A DNA stretch of 64,000 nucleotides. It comes from Thiorhodovibrio winogradskyi. GTDB lineage: Bacteria > Pseudomonadota > Gammaproteobacteria > Chromatiales > Chromatiaceae. The notes under the pieces are model-generated. The model did not search any database. It was given only the letters and a program-made list of their open reading frames with translations, and was not told the DNA's origin. The DNA is taken from contig NZ_CP121472.1 of NCBI RefSeq assembly GCF_036208045.1, forward strand, positions 3,173,531-3,237,530. Reading direction: 5' to 3'. A program made the position numbers and the translations under genes. Positions 43,503 to 53,727 of the stretch are shown here, piece after piece; position 1 is the first letter of the stretch, and every line of letters starts with the position of its first letter.

Positions 43503-46500
43503 ATGTCCTGGCCCCCAAATGCTCCCCTTGGTTTCAGTTCACCCGCGCTGATCGCCGGCGCGGGCATCCTCCTCTGTGCCAGCACGCTCCGCGCTGATAT
43601 CGCCACCGATGGCTCCCTCGGCCCCATGGTCCAGCTTGCTGGCCCGGATATGCGCATCGGCGCGGAACTTGGCCAGACCCGCGGCGGAAATCTTTTCCAC
43701 AGTTTTCAGCGCTTCAACATTCCCACTAATCAGAGCGCGACCTTCACCGGCCCCGACAGCATCCAGAACATCATCAGCCGGGTGACCGGCGGCGAGATAT
43801 CCTACATCGACGGCACCTTGCGCTCCGAGGTCGGCCAGGCGGATCTCTACCTGATCAACCCCGCCGGCGTGGTCATGGGACCGAACGCCAGCGTCGATGT
43901 CCCCGCCTCCCTGCATGTCAGCACCGCCGATGAGCTGCGCTTTAGCGATGGCAGCCGCTTCTCCGCCCGCGATCCGGGCGCCAGCACCCTCACCCTGGCC
44001 GCGCCCGAGGCCTTTGGCTTTCTTGGGCAACAGCCGGCGGCCAATCTTCAGATTAATGGCAGCCGGCTTGAGGTCCAGCCCGGCAAGACACTCAGCCTGA
44101 GCGCCGGGGACTTGAGCATTCAGGGCGCCGGGGTACAACCAGCGCGCATCAAAGCGCCTGGCGGCACAATTCAGCTTGCGGCTCTTGGCGACTCCGCAGG
44201 CGTGGTCAGCATGTCACAGCCGGCCACGATCACGGATGACGCCGTTGCTCATAGTGGACAACTCGAGATCGCATCTGCGGGTCTTGACGCGCGAGGAGAG
44301 GGTGGCGGACTGATCGCCTTGCAAGCCGGCACCGCGCATCTTATCGACACCCAATTCTCTGTTGAAAACCAGGGGACGACGGATAGCCATGGGGGCATCA
44401 GCGCTAGAATCGGCGGCGACTTCAACCTCAATGATAGCGATCTCTTCGCGGATACTGCCGCCGGTGGTCGCGGCGGAAGCATCGACATCGAAGCCGGCAA
44501 TCTGCACATGGTCAATTCGCAGCTTACCAGTGACAGCTATCTGACCGACAGCATGCCAACGTCGGTGCCGATGGGAGCAGCAGGGGGCATTTCGATCAAA
44601 GTAGACGGATTGCTACAGCTTCGCAACGAGTCCGTAATCCAAAGCAAAACTGATACCGACGGCAACGCTGGGCGCATCGACATAGTCGCCTCTGTCATTG
44701 CGTTGGATGCAAGTGACATGAGCGCCAGAACCGATGGCATCGGAACCGCGGGAGATGTCAGGTTATTCGCATCGGACGCCATATATCTGGCCAACGGATC
44801 CGCCATCTCCGCACTCTCTAGTTATTCCGCGGAATATCCGCGCTTGGGTGAAGCCGGGCATATCCACATTGAGACCGATACCTTATCGCTGTTGGATTCG
44901 AGTATTGACGTACCCTCGGGGAACCTAGCCAAGGCTGGCGTTATCGAGGTTATAGCCAACCGGATTCATGCCGACAGCACCATCGATGCAAGCGGTTTTT
45001 TCCATGGCCTAACAGTATTCGACACCAATAATGTTGCCGCGTCCTTCGGGCCAGTTGGCCCAATCGACCTGACTGCGGATGGCCAGTCTGGAGACATTCT
45101 GCTAACGGCATCGGACATTGTTTTTGACCATGGTGCTAAAGCTGCAATTAATACAAATGCAGGGGACGGCGGCTCTTTGCACATTCGGGCCGATACATTG
45201 GCTTTGCTCAACGGCTCACAGTTCCAAGCCACGACATCCGGACGCGGTCAAGGCGGCACCATCGACCTGGAGGTTGGCGGGACTTTTATTATCGAAGGCG
45301 GTCAGCCAACAGAAGGATTCACCCTCAGCGGAGGGATTTTAACCTCCTCAGCGGCGCTAAACCTCCCAGGCCGCCCTTCAAAAACCGGCTCCGCCGGACC
45401 GATCACAATTTCGGCCGATACGCTCATTATTGGCCAGGATAGTCGAATTTCCTCTGAATCCATCTCCAATGGATCCTCGGGACCGATTTCCATCACCGTC
45501 GGGACCCTGGAGGCTCGCAACGGAGGCTGGATCTCATCCGGAACTCTCGGGCAAGGAACTGCCGCTCCGATACTGATTGAAGCGAGCGAATTGGTTCATG
45601 TGCACAGTACCCATCCAACTTTTTTTCTCCGGGGGAGCCACATCGGAGCAGACTCGGGTTTTCAACTGCGTGGCGGCGCAAGCGGGTTGGTCCAAATTGC
45701 CGCTCCCACGATTATCGTGGAACAGGGCGGGGAAATCTCCTCGGCGACCTACGGTGGCGGGGCCGGTGGCGCCATCAATTTGATCAACATTTCCGAACTC
45801 ACATTGCTTAGTGGCGGCAACATGTCTTCTAGCACGTACGGAACTCAGTCAGCCGGGACCATCAATATCCAATCCGATTCCATCCTGATTAATGGGGAGC
45901 AGGCGAATCTCTATTTCTCCGAGACCGGCATTTTTAGTGAATCAGAGCGGAGCGCAACCGGAAATGCCGGAAATATTCACATCGAGGCCAGTTCATTACT
46001 TCTTACCGGCGGCGCCAAGATATCGACCGAATCCCAACAAGCCGACGCCGGCCCGATCCAGATCAGCGGGGGTTATCTGTGGCTTCAAGACAGCCAAATC
46101 ACCACCTCCGCCGAGGGATTGCTTGGCAATGGCGGCGACATTACCCTAACACCCGAACAACTCATCCTCGAAGGAGGCTTCATCCGGGCCAACACCCGGG
46201 CCGCGAATGCCAGCGGCGGGGATATTCACATCGGCAGTCAGGCACTCATCGCCAGTGGCAACCAAATCGAAATTGGCGGGAACGAACGCCAGGTGTTTTC
46301 GCCCGGCAGCGGGCGCAACATCATCCAAGCCGCCGCGCCCCAGGGGGTGCAGGGCGAGATTTCAGTGACCACGCCAGAACTGGACATGACCGCCAGCCTA
46401 GTGCCCCTGCGCGCACCCTTTCAGGATACCAACGCCATCCTCAGCGACCTGTGCCAACTGACCGATACTCGTGAGGCCAGTGCATTGATCGAACTCGGCA

Positions 46501-46589
46501 GCGGCGGCCTGCCGCCAGATGCCGGGGAGCCACTGCCGGCGACGCTCGGGAGCGAGCGCTTGCAGCGCTTATTGCGCGCGACGCGCTGA
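43503..46589 (+). CDS. TpsA exoprotein 2 (filamentous hemagglutinin N-terminal domain)
   Basis: About 1028 residues, paralogue of the upstream gene and 61 bases after its stop. The signal peptide ends in STLRADI. The TPS domain (about 35-255; DMRIGAELGQTRGGNLFHSF, NQSATFTGPDSIQNIISRVTGG, YLINPAGVVMG) leads into a beta-helix of Gly-rich repeats. The two proteins agree in the TPS domain and the last 150 residues and diverge in the stalk. Both can be exported by the single TpsB that follows. ATG 43503 is chosen; GTG 43488 is in frame. GC dips around 44580-45900, suggesting that the stalk has a different history. Confidence 0.88.
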   Translation: MSWPPNAPLGFSSPALIAGAGILLCASTLRADIATDGSLGPMVQLAGPDMRIGAELGQTRGGNLFHSFQRFNIPTNQSATFTGPDSIQNIISRVTGGEISYIDGTLRSEVGQADLYLINPAGVVMGPNASVDVPASLHVSTADELRFSDGSRFSARDPGASTLTLAAPEAFGFLGQQPAANLQINGSRLEVQPGKTLSLSAGDLSIQGAGVQPARIKAPGGTIQLAALGDSAGVVSMSQPATITDDAVAHSGQLEIASAGLDARGEGGGLIALQAGTAHLIDTQFSVENQGTTDSHGGISARIGGDFNLNDSDLFADTAAGGRGGSIDIEAGNLHMVNSQLTSDSYLTDSMPTSVPMGAAGGISIKVDGLLQLRNESVIQSKTDTDGNAGRIDIVASVIALDASDMSARTDGIGTAGDVRLFASDAIYLANGSAISALSSYSAEYPRLGEAGHIHIETDTLSLLDSSIDVPSGNLAKAGVIEVIANRIHADSTIDASGFFHGLTVFDTNNVAASFGPVGPIDLTADGQSGDILLTASDIVFDHGAKAAINTNAGDGGSLHIRADTLALLNGSQFQATTSGRGQGGTIDLEVGGTFIIEGGQPTEGFTLSGGILTSSAALNLPGRPSKTGSAGPITISADTLIIGQDSRISSESISNGSSGPISITVGTLEARNGGWISSGTLGQGTAAPILIEASELVHVHSTHPTFFLRGSHIGADSGFQLRGGASGLVQIAAPTIIVEQGGEISSATYGGGAGGAINLINISELTLLSGGNMSSSTYGTQSAGTINIQSDSILINGEQANLYFSETGIFSESERSATGNAGNIHIEASSLLLTGGAKISTESQQADAGPIQISGGYLWLQDSQITTSAEGLLGNGGDITLTPEQLILEGGFIRANTRAANASGGDIHIGSQALIASGNQIEIGGNERQVFSPGSGRNIIQAAAPQGVQGEISVTTPELDMTASLVPLRAPFQDTNAILSDLCQLTDTREASALIELGSGGLPPDAGEPLPATLGSERLQRLLRATR
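46390..46524 (+). repeat. 135-bp near-identical 3' tract, copy in TpsA 2
   Basis: Partner of the tract at 43245-43379 (133 of 135 bases identical). Confidence 0.9.
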
Positions 46590-46601
46590 GGGGATCCGAC
46601 G

Positions 46602-48278
46602 ATGTCGAGGCATACGAGAGCCGCGCGGGCAATGGTCGCGCAAGCCCACCTGAGCCCCCGGCGCGGCAAAATTTCGACGATCTATCCGCTGCTCGGCTGC
46701 TTGGTCCTGGCATCGTCAATTGTCCTGGCCAACCCAACCCCGGAGAGCGGCACTGATCACCCGCCAGCTTCGGCGAGCGAACCCGGCTTCGTGCTGAGGA
46801 GCGTGCACTTCGACGGCGGCAATCAGCTACCGAATCATGGCCTCGACGCGATTATCGAGCCCTTCCTGAACCAATGGACCACGCTTGCCGAGGTTGAAGA
46901 GCTTCGCTACCGGCTGACCAAGCATCATGTCGATCAGGGCTATACCAACAGCGGGGTGGTGCTGGTGCCGAACCAGATCATCACGGATGGCGTGCTGCAG
47001 TTCCGTGTGATTGCCGGGCGTTTGCAAGAGGTTCGCGTGAGTGGGCAGGGTCGGCTGCATCCGGACTATGTCCGCCGTCGTATTCACCGGGAACCAGATG
47101 CCGTCTTTAACCGCTTCGAGTTGCAGGAGCGCTTTCAGTTGCTGTTGCAGGACAAGCTGATCGACCAGATCCATGGCACCCTGCAGCCCGGCGATGGTCC
47201 CGGCACGGCAATACTGGATTTGGCCGTCACTCCTGCGCGCACCTGGGAGGTCTATTTACGTACCGACAACGCTCGCCCACCAAGCACAGGAGCCGAACGA
47301 GGCTATATTGGTGGCACCTTGCGCAATTTGACCCGCTGGGGCGATGAGCTCGACCTTTACATCGGCTTGGGTTACGAGGGCCAGGGTAAGGAGGGTGGCA
47401 TCGACTGGTCGATCCCGCTCAACGCGCGCGGCACCCGCTTCTCCATCGGCTATGAACGCAGCGACGCGGCCCTGATCGAAGAACTGCTAAGGGAGCTTGA
47501 CATCAACAGCGAAACCCAGCGCGCCGAGGTCGCCCTGGCCCACCCGCTCTGGCATAACCTGCGAAGCAGCCTGGAACTCGGACTCATGCTGAGCTGGGCG
47601 GAAAACACAACAACCCTGCTCGGCGAGCCTTTTTCGTTTTCCCTGGGGGCAGTCTCGGGTGAGAGCCGCGTTGCTGCCACGCGGCTATTTGTAAACTACG
47701 CCTGGGGCTCGGATCGCCAGGCCTTTGCCCTTTACTCCCAGTTCAGCCTGGGTATAGACGCACTGGACGCGACCATCCACAGCAACGGCTGGCCCGATAG
47801 CGACTTCTTCAGTTGGCTTGGACAAGTCCAGTATGTGCGCAACCTAACGGACAAGGGTACACAACTTATTCTGCGCGGCGCGGCGCAGTTTTCCAACGAT
47901 ACCCTGCTGCCACTCGAGCGTTTCGCGGTTGGAGGTCTCTACACCGTCAGGGGTTATCGCGAGAACACCTTGGTGGGCGACCAGGGTTATGCCGCCACGC
48001 TGGAGTTGCGTTACCCGCTCTGGCAGGGCCAGGGCTTCGCGCAAACCGATCAAAGCTTGCAACTGGCTGTTTTCACGGATGTAGGCAGCGTCTGGGATCA
48101 CGCTCGCTATCGCGAGCGCCAGACGCTCGCCTCCGTTGGATTTGGCCTGCTGTGGACGATGGCTGAGCGCCTGCGCGCCGAGTTCTACTACGGCCATGCG
48201 CTTGAGAAAATCGACGAGGCCAGCGAGGACGACCTGCAGGATCGTGGCTTCCACTTCCTGGTACAAGTCGATTTCTAG
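46602..48278 (+). CDS. TpsB outer-membrane transporter (ShlB/FhaC/HecB family)
   Basis: A 558-residue Omp85-superfamily transporter for the two TpsA proteins. A signal peptide (cleaved about 43) is followed by POTRA 1 (about 60-135, FVLRSVHFDGGNQLP), POTRA 2 (about 135-210, RVIAGRLQEVRVSGQGRL) and a 16-strand barrel (about 220-558) with the lid-lock motif VRGYREN (about 450) and a C-terminal Phe. GAGGGG precedes ATG 46602, only 12 bases after the tpsA2 stop, so it is in the same operon. Confidence 0.93.
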   Translation: MSRHTRAARAMVAQAHLSPRRGKISTIYPLLGCLVLASSIVLANPTPESGTDHPPASASEPGFVLRSVHFDGGNQLPNHGLDAIIEPFLNQWTTLAEVEELRYRLTKHHVDQGYTNSGVVLVPNQIITDGVLQFRVIAGRLQEVRVSGQGRLHPDYVRRRIHREPDAVFNRFELQERFQLLLQDKLIDQIHGTLQPGDGPGTAILDLAVTPARTWEVYLRTDNARPPSTGAERGYIGGTLRNLTRWGDELDLYIGLGYEGQGKEGGIDWSIPLNARGTRFSIGYERSDAALIEELLRELDINSETQRAEVALAHPLWHNLRSSLELGLMLSWAENTTTLLGEPFSFSLGAVSGESRVAATRLFVNYAWGSDRQAFALYSQFSLGIDALDATIHSNGWPDSDFFSWLGQVQYVRNLTDKGTQLILRGAAQFSNDTLLPLERFAVGGLYTVRGYRENTLVGDQGYAATLELRYPLWQGQGFAQTDQSLQLAVFTDVGSVWDHARYRERQTLASVGFGLLWTMAERLRAEFYYGHALEKIDEASEDDLQDRGFHFLVQVDF

Positions 48279-48316
48279 GCCGCCTGCGACCTTCCCATAG
48301 AGGAGACTCTGTCGCG

Positions 48317-50737
48317 ATGAGAACCCCCAGCATGCGCTCCCTGATTGTGCCCGGTTTGCTGGCCGCCATGGCGAGCTTGCCGATCCTGGCCAGTAACACC
48401 AGTTGCGAGCCAGAGTCCAGCGTCGGCCTCCGCGCGGCCGAACCCAATGCGCGACAGAGCCAATCGATCCGCCAGTGGTCGGAGCAAATCGCCCGGCAGG
48501 CGACCACGACTACCGAGCGCACCAGCGCCTTGCTGCAACGAGCCGAGAGTTATCGCAGTCTGGGGCGTTACTATCAAGCCGAGGAGGATTATGCGGCGGC
48601 GCTGGACCTCGCCGAAGGCAGCGGTCCGTCCATTGAAACCGCCATCGCGACCCTTGGTTTGGGCGAGGTCGCGCTGGCTCGGCGGCATCACGACAAGGCC
48701 AGTGTTTTGCTTGAACGGGCCGCCCAACAAGCGAAGCATCTGAAGCAACCCGAGCTGATCGCCGCGAGCGCCAACGCGCTTGGGAATCTGCGGCAGGCAC
48801 AAGGGCGCCAGCCGGCCGCTGCTGACCACTATCGCGGGGCGCTCACGGCGGCGACTCGCGCCGGGGATGCGGGACTCGCCGCCAGCGCCCAGGTCAATTT
48901 GGCCGCGCTAGCCGGTTCTGGCACTCCCCGGTCACGCGAGCTGAATGGGGCTTTCGCGCTGGCAGCGGCGCTGCCGGCGGGCAACGAGAGCGCGCGCCTG
49001 CTGCTGCGCATTGGCTATCTCGCGCGACAGGGGGGCTCGGACTCCAGCCTGGCATTGGCGCGGAAAAGCCTGACCATGGCCGCCGCACAGGCGGATACCG
49101 CCGGGCTCCAGCGCGAGCGTGCCGAGGCGCTCGGACAGTCGGCGGAACTGGCCGCCGCCACAGGCAGAGCTGGCGAAGCGCGCGGCCTGCTGTTACAAGC
49201 GCTGCAGCTCGCCCCGCTCGACGCCCACGATCTGCGCTACCAGTGGGAGTGGCAGCTCGCCCGCGGTTTCGAGACCGCTGGAGACCTGAAACGCGCGCTG
49301 GCCGCCTACCGCCGGGCCGTTGGCCATCTTGAAAAAATTAGCGGATTGATTCCGGTCGACTATGCCGAGGGCCGTTCTTCGTTTCGCGAAACCCTGGAGC
49401 CGCTCTACCTCGGGCTCTCTGACCTCCTGCTGCGGGAAGCCGCCGCGACCAAGAACTCCGGCGCCAAACAACAATTCCTACGGGAAGCCCGCGATAATAT
49501 CGAGCAACTCAAAGTGGACGAATTGCGGGACTATTTCCGCGATGCCTGCATTGCGCCGTTGCGGCAAAAAATCGATACACTCAACCGCCGCACGGCCGTG
49601 CTCTATCCGGTGCTGTTTCCCGACCGTCTGGAGCTGATTCTGAGTGCCGGCGGTCAGATGGCGCAGGAAACCCTGCTGGTGGATCCTGCCCGCATCGAAC
49701 TTGCCGCCCAAATTCTGGCGGTGAAGCTGCGCTACGATCAACCCATCGAACCGGAAGCGCGCGAACTCTACAACTGGCTGATCAGCCCGATCGAGTCAAG
49801 ATTGCGCGAGGATGGCATCGACACCCTCATCTTTGTCCCCGATGGCGCGCTGCGAAGCGTGCCCGCCGCCGTGCTGCTCGGACCGAGCGGTTATCTGGTC
49901 AATGAGTATGCCGTGGCAACCACCCTCGGCCTGCAACTCTTGCAGCCGAAATCTCTGGGGCAGGTTCGGCCGAAAACGCTCATCACTGGCGTTAGCCGGC
50001 CCGGCCCGGTGATTGACGAATTGCCCGACTGGTGGGTCAGCGCCCTGGTGCGGCAGCATCGCCGCAGCCTCGGCCGGGGAGCCGGGGCCGAACTGCGCGG
50101 CACATCGGTGCCCGTACAGGGGCGCGGTAGCGATGGCAAGGGCGCCAACATCCTGCGCGCGGCGCGCGAAGAGACCATCGAAGCCCTCTCGCTGCCGGGC
50201 GTCGCGGCCGAAATCGAAGCCATCTCCAAACGCATCCCCTCCGAGGTCTTGCACAATCAGGACTTCTTGCTGGAGCGTTTTGTCAACGAGCTTGCGCAGC
50301 ATCCCTATCGCATCGTGCATATTGCCTCCCATGGTCTTTTTCAGGGACCACCCGAACAGAACTTCATTGTGACTTTTGACCGTAAACTCGACATGCGACG
50401 CCTGGCGGCCGCCCTGAAGCCCAAGGAGCTTGATCGCACCCCGATCGAACTCTTGGTGCTGAGCGCTTGCCAGACCGCCGAGGGGGATGATCGCACTCCC
50501 TTGGGATTGAGTGGCATTGCTCTGCAGTCAGGCGCGCGCAGCGCCCTTGGCTCTCTATGGCCGGTCAGTGATGCCGCTACCCAGCAACTCATGGAACATT
50601 TCTATGCCCACCTCACCCAGGGTGATCTGAGCAAAGCGCGAGCCTTGCAGCGCGCCCAACAAATCATGATAAACAGTGGCGTTCATGACAATCCCAGTGA
50701 CTGGGGTGCGTTTATCCTGGTCGGCAACTGGCTTTAA
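48317..50737 (+). CDS. Exported TPR-CHAT protein (caspase-like peptidase family)
   Basis: An 806-residue protein. A signal peptide (about 1-25, LLAAMASLPILA) and a helical TPR array (about 50-390; repeats such as ALLQRAESYRSLGRYYQAEEDYAAAL) are followed by a CHAT domain (about 460-806) with the catalytic pair His672 (HIASHG) and Cys718 (LSACQTA), and the terminal WGAFILVGNWL. CHAT domains are clan CD proteases related to caspases and separase. The signal peptide suggests periplasmic or outer-membrane action, perhaps processing TpsA proteins or their partners. GAGGAG precedes ATG, 38 bases after tpsB. TpsA-TpsB-CHAT cassettes recur in cyanobacteria and some Chromatiales. Confidence 0.9.
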   Translation: MRTPSMRSLIVPGLLAAMASLPILASNTSCEPESSVGLRAAEPNARQSQSIRQWSEQIARQATTTTERTSALLQRAESYRSLGRYYQAEEDYAAALDLAEGSGPSIETAIATLGLGEVALARRHHDKASVLLERAAQQAKHLKQPELIAASANALGNLRQAQGRQPAAADHYRGALTAATRAGDAGLAASAQVNLAALAGSGTPRSRELNGAFALAAALPAGNESARLLLRIGYLARQGGSDSSLALARKSLTMAAAQADTAGLQRERAEALGQSAELAAATGRAGEARGLLLQALQLAPLDAHDLRYQWEWQLARGFETAGDLKRALAAYRRAVGHLEKISGLIPVDYAEGRSSFRETLEPLYLGLSDLLLREAAATKNSGAKQQFLREARDNIEQLKVDELRDYFRDACIAPLRQKIDTLNRRTAVLYPVLFPDRLELILSAGGQMAQETLLVDPARIELAAQILAVKLRYDQPIEPEARELYNWLISPIESRLREDGIDTLIFVPDGALRSVPAAVLLGPSGYLVNEYAVATTLGLQLLQPKSLGQVRPKTLITGVSRPGPVIDELPDWWVSALVRQHRRSLGRGAGAELRGTSVPVQGRGSDGKGANILRAAREETIEALSLPGVAAEIEAISKRIPSEVLHNQDFLLERFVNELAQHPYRIVHIASHGLFQGPPEQNFIVTFDRKLDMRRLAAALKPKELDRTPIELLVLSACQTAEGDDRTPLGLSGIALQSGARSALGSLWPVSDAATQQLMEHFYAHLTQGDLSKARALQRAQQIMINSGVHDNPSDWGAFILVGNWL

Positions 50738-50971
50738 GAGAAGCTCGTCCGGTCTCGGCCAACCGACTGCTGAAGCCTTGGGTTCAAACTGGGGCCTCCA
50801 AACCACATCGACGCCGCTCGCTTGCTAAGCAGAGCTCCTGATTCCATAGGACGAGCGCGGCTTATTTGCCAATCCGCCACGCCTGGGTTAATTTGCGCGT
50901 ATTTTGCTTCTCGTCACTGGATCGACATCCGTCGCGCACCCCTCCCCTGACTCAGACATCCGCTGACCGCC

Positions 50972-53632
50972 ATGCCCAACAAGCCCGATATCGACCCCCA
51001 GGAAACCCAGGAGTGGCTCGACGCCCTTGATGCCGTCTTGGAGAACGAGGGAATCGAGCGCGCGCACTACCTGCTCGAACGCCTGATCGACAAGGCACGC
51101 CGCTCGGGCGCGCATCTGCCGTTCAGCGCCAATACCGCCTATGTGAACACCATCCCGGTGACCCAGCAGGAGCGTTTCCCCGGGGATCGCGCCATTGAGC
51201 GGCGCATCCGCTCCTTCGTGCGCTGGAACGCCATGGCCATGGTGGTGCAGGCCAACCGGCTGTCAACGGAGCTCGGCGGGCATATCTCCTCCTTTGCCTC
51301 CAGCGCCACCCTCTACGATGTTGGCTTCAATCATTTCTTCCGCGCCGCGAGCATGGATCATGGCGGGGATCTGGTGTTCATCCAGGGCCACTCGGCGCCC
51401 GGCATCTATGCGCGCGCATTTCTGGAAGGACGCATCAGCGAGGAGCAACTGTACAATTTCCGCCAGGAAGTCGATGGCAACGGCCTGTCGTCCTATCCGC
51501 ATCCCTGGCTGATGCCGGGCTTCTGGCAGTTCCCGACCGTTTCCATGGGCCTGGGCCCCATCATGGCCATCTATCAGGCGCGCTTCATGCGCTACCTGAG
51601 CGATCGTGGGGTGCTCAATACCGAGGGGCGCAAGGTCTGGGCCTTCCTCGGCGATGGCGAGATGGACGAGCCGGAATCCCTGGGTGCCATTTCGCTCGCG
51701 GCACGCGAGCGTCTGGACAATCTGGTCTTTGTGGTCAACTGCAATCTGCAACGGCTCGACGGGCCGGTGCGCGGCAATGGCAAAATCATCCAGGAGCTGG
51801 AAGCCGTGTTTCGCGGCGCCGGCTGGAATGTCATCAAGGTGCTCTGGGGCAGCTACTGGGATCCGCTCTTCACCCGCGACAAGCAGGGACTGCTGATCAA
51901 GCGCATGGAGGAATGCGTCGATGGCGACTACCAGGCCTACAAGGCCAAGGGCGGCGCCTATACCCGCGAGCACTTCTTTGGCAAATATCCGGAGCTGGCC
52001 GACCTAGTCGCCAACCTGACCGATGACGACATCTGGCGCCTGAATCGCGGCGGCCATGATCCAGTCAAGATCTTTACCGCCTACCGGGAGGCCATGCGCA
52101 CCGAGGGCCAGCCGACCGTCATTCTGGCCAAGACCGTTAAGGGATATGGCATGGGCGTGGCTGGCGAGGGGATGAACATTACCCATTCGCAAAAGAAGAT
52201 GGGCGAGACGCATCTCAAGGCCTTCCGTGATCGCTTCAATATTCCGATCTCGGACGACCAAATCGGCGCCGCGCCCTTCTACAAGCCACCACCCGACAGC
52301 CCCGAGATCCGCTATCTGCACGAGCGTCGCGAGGCTCTCGGCGGCCCGCTGCCGGCACGTCAGGATCAATCCGAGCGGCTGGAGGTGCCTGCACTGGAGA
52401 GCTTCTCCAGCCTGCTTGAAGGCAGCGGCGAACGCGAACTCTCGACCACCATGGCACTGGTGCGCATGCTCTCGAGCCTGGTGCGCGACAAGGCCATCGG
52501 CAAGTTCATCGTGCCCATCGTGCCGGACGAGGCGCGCACCTTCGGCATGGAGGGCATGTTCCGCCAGCTCGGCATTTACTCCCACGTCGGGCAACTCTAC
52601 GAGCCAGTCGACTCCGACCAGGTGATGTACTACCGCGAGGAGAAAAACGGCCAGATCCTGCAAGAAGGCATCAACGAGGCCGGGGCCATGTCCTCCTGGA
52701 TCGCCGCCGCCACCGCCTATGCCAACCATGGCCAGGCGATGATTCCTTTCTATATTTATTACTCCATGTTCGGCTTCCAGCGCGTGGGGGATCTGATCTG
52801 GGCCTCGGGCGACATGCAGGCGCGCGGCTTTCTGGTCGGCGGCACGGCGGGACGGACGACCCTGGCCGGAGAGGGCCTGCAGCATCAGGATGGTCACAGC
52901 CATCTGGCCGCCGCGACCATTCCCAACTGCGTCAGCTACGATCCGGCCTACGCTTATGAGCTGGCGATCATCGTGCAAGATGGCTTGCGCCGGATGTATC
53001 AGGACAAGGAAAACGTCTTCTATTACATCACGGTGATGAATGAGAACTACCCGCAACCAGCGCTGCCCAAGGGTGCCGAGGATGGCATCAAGCGCGGCCT
53101 TTATCCGGTGCGGGAGACGTCTCCGGCACCCGATACCGCACAAGTCCAATTGCTTGGCTCAGGCACCATACTGCGCGAGGTGCTAGCCGCGGGCGACTTG
53201 CTGGAGCGGGATTTCGGCATCCAGGCCCAGGTGTGGAGCGCCACCAGCTTCAATGAACTGCGCCGCGATGGCCTGGACTGCGAGCGCTGGAACCGCCTGC
53301 ACCCAGAGGAGACCCCGCGCCAGAGCTTTGTTGAACAGCAGCTTGGCGCCACCACCGGCCCCATTGTCGCCGCCACCGACTACATGCGCGCCTATGCCGA
53401 CCAGATCCGGCCGTATTTGACTCGGCGTTATCTGACCCTGGGCACCGATGGCTTCGGGCGCAGCGACATGCGCGCGCAGTTGCGCAAGTTCTTCGAGGTT
53501 AACCGCTGGTACATCGCCGTCGCGGCGCTCAGCGCGCTGGCCGCCGAGGGGACCATCGACAAAGCGCGGGTCAGCGAGGCGATCACCAAGTATCGCATTG
53601 ACCCCGACAAGCCGAATCCGGTCACTCAGTGA
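50972..53632 (+). CDS. aceE: Pyruvate dehydrogenase E1 component (homodimeric)
   Basis: An 886-residue thiamin-diphosphate enzyme that decarboxylates pyruvate and acetylates the E2 lipoyl group. ThDP-binding GDGEMDEPESLGAI...NCNLQRLDGPVRGNGKI, the invariant HGxxSPGIYARAFLEGRI-like region, VTVMNENYPQPA and the C-terminal FGRSDMRAQLRKFFEVN are seen. The length is the same as E. coli AceE. No ribosome site is obvious at ATG 50972. A 235-base non-coding region precedes it. aceF follows 95 bases downstream. Confidence 0.96.
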   Translation: MPNKPDIDPQETQEWLDALDAVLENEGIERAHYLLERLIDKARRSGAHLPFSANTAYVNTIPVTQQERFPGDRAIERRIRSFVRWNAMAMVVQANRLSTELGGHISSFASSATLYDVGFNHFFRAASMDHGGDLVFIQGHSAPGIYARAFLEGRISEEQLYNFRQEVDGNGLSSYPHPWLMPGFWQFPTVSMGLGPIMAIYQARFMRYLSDRGVLNTEGRKVWAFLGDGEMDEPESLGAISLAARERLDNLVFVVNCNLQRLDGPVRGNGKIIQELEAVFRGAGWNVIKVLWGSYWDPLFTRDKQGLLIKRMEECVDGDYQAYKAKGGAYTREHFFGKYPELADLVANLTDDDIWRLNRGGHDPVKIFTAYREAMRTEGQPTVILAKTVKGYGMGVAGEGMNITHSQKKMGETHLKAFRDRFNIPISDDQIGAAPFYKPPPDSPEIRYLHERREALGGPLPARQDQSERLEVPALESFSSLLEGSGERELSTTMALVRMLSSLVRDKAIGKFIVPIVPDEARTFGMEGMFRQLGIYSHVGQLYEPVDSDQVMYYREEKNGQILQEGINEAGAMSSWIAAATAYANHGQAMIPFYIYYSMFGFQRVGDLIWASGDMQARGFLVGGTAGRTTLAGEGLQHQDGHSHLAAATIPNCVSYDPAYAYELAIIVQDGLRRMYQDKENVFYYITVMNENYPQPALPKGAEDGIKRGLYPVRETSPAPDTAQVQLLGSGTILREVLAAGDLLERDFGIQAQVWSATSFNELRRDGLDCERWNRLHPEETPRQSFVEQQLGATTGPIVAATDYMRAYADQIRPYLTRRYLTLGTDGFGRSDMRAQLRKFFEVNRWYIAVAALSALAAEGTIDKARVSEAITKYRIDPDKPNPVTQ

Positions 53633-53727
53633 CCAATGCCCCGATCCGCCCGTGACGGCGAATCAAGTCGCCGTTCAGCGGCCAGCCAAAGATATAACCC
53701 AGAATTGACAGCCAGGAGACACCCGCC

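Noticed and set aside
52004-53149. 381-codon minus-strand frame inside aceE
   Set aside because: Shadow of the strongly conserved E1 gene.
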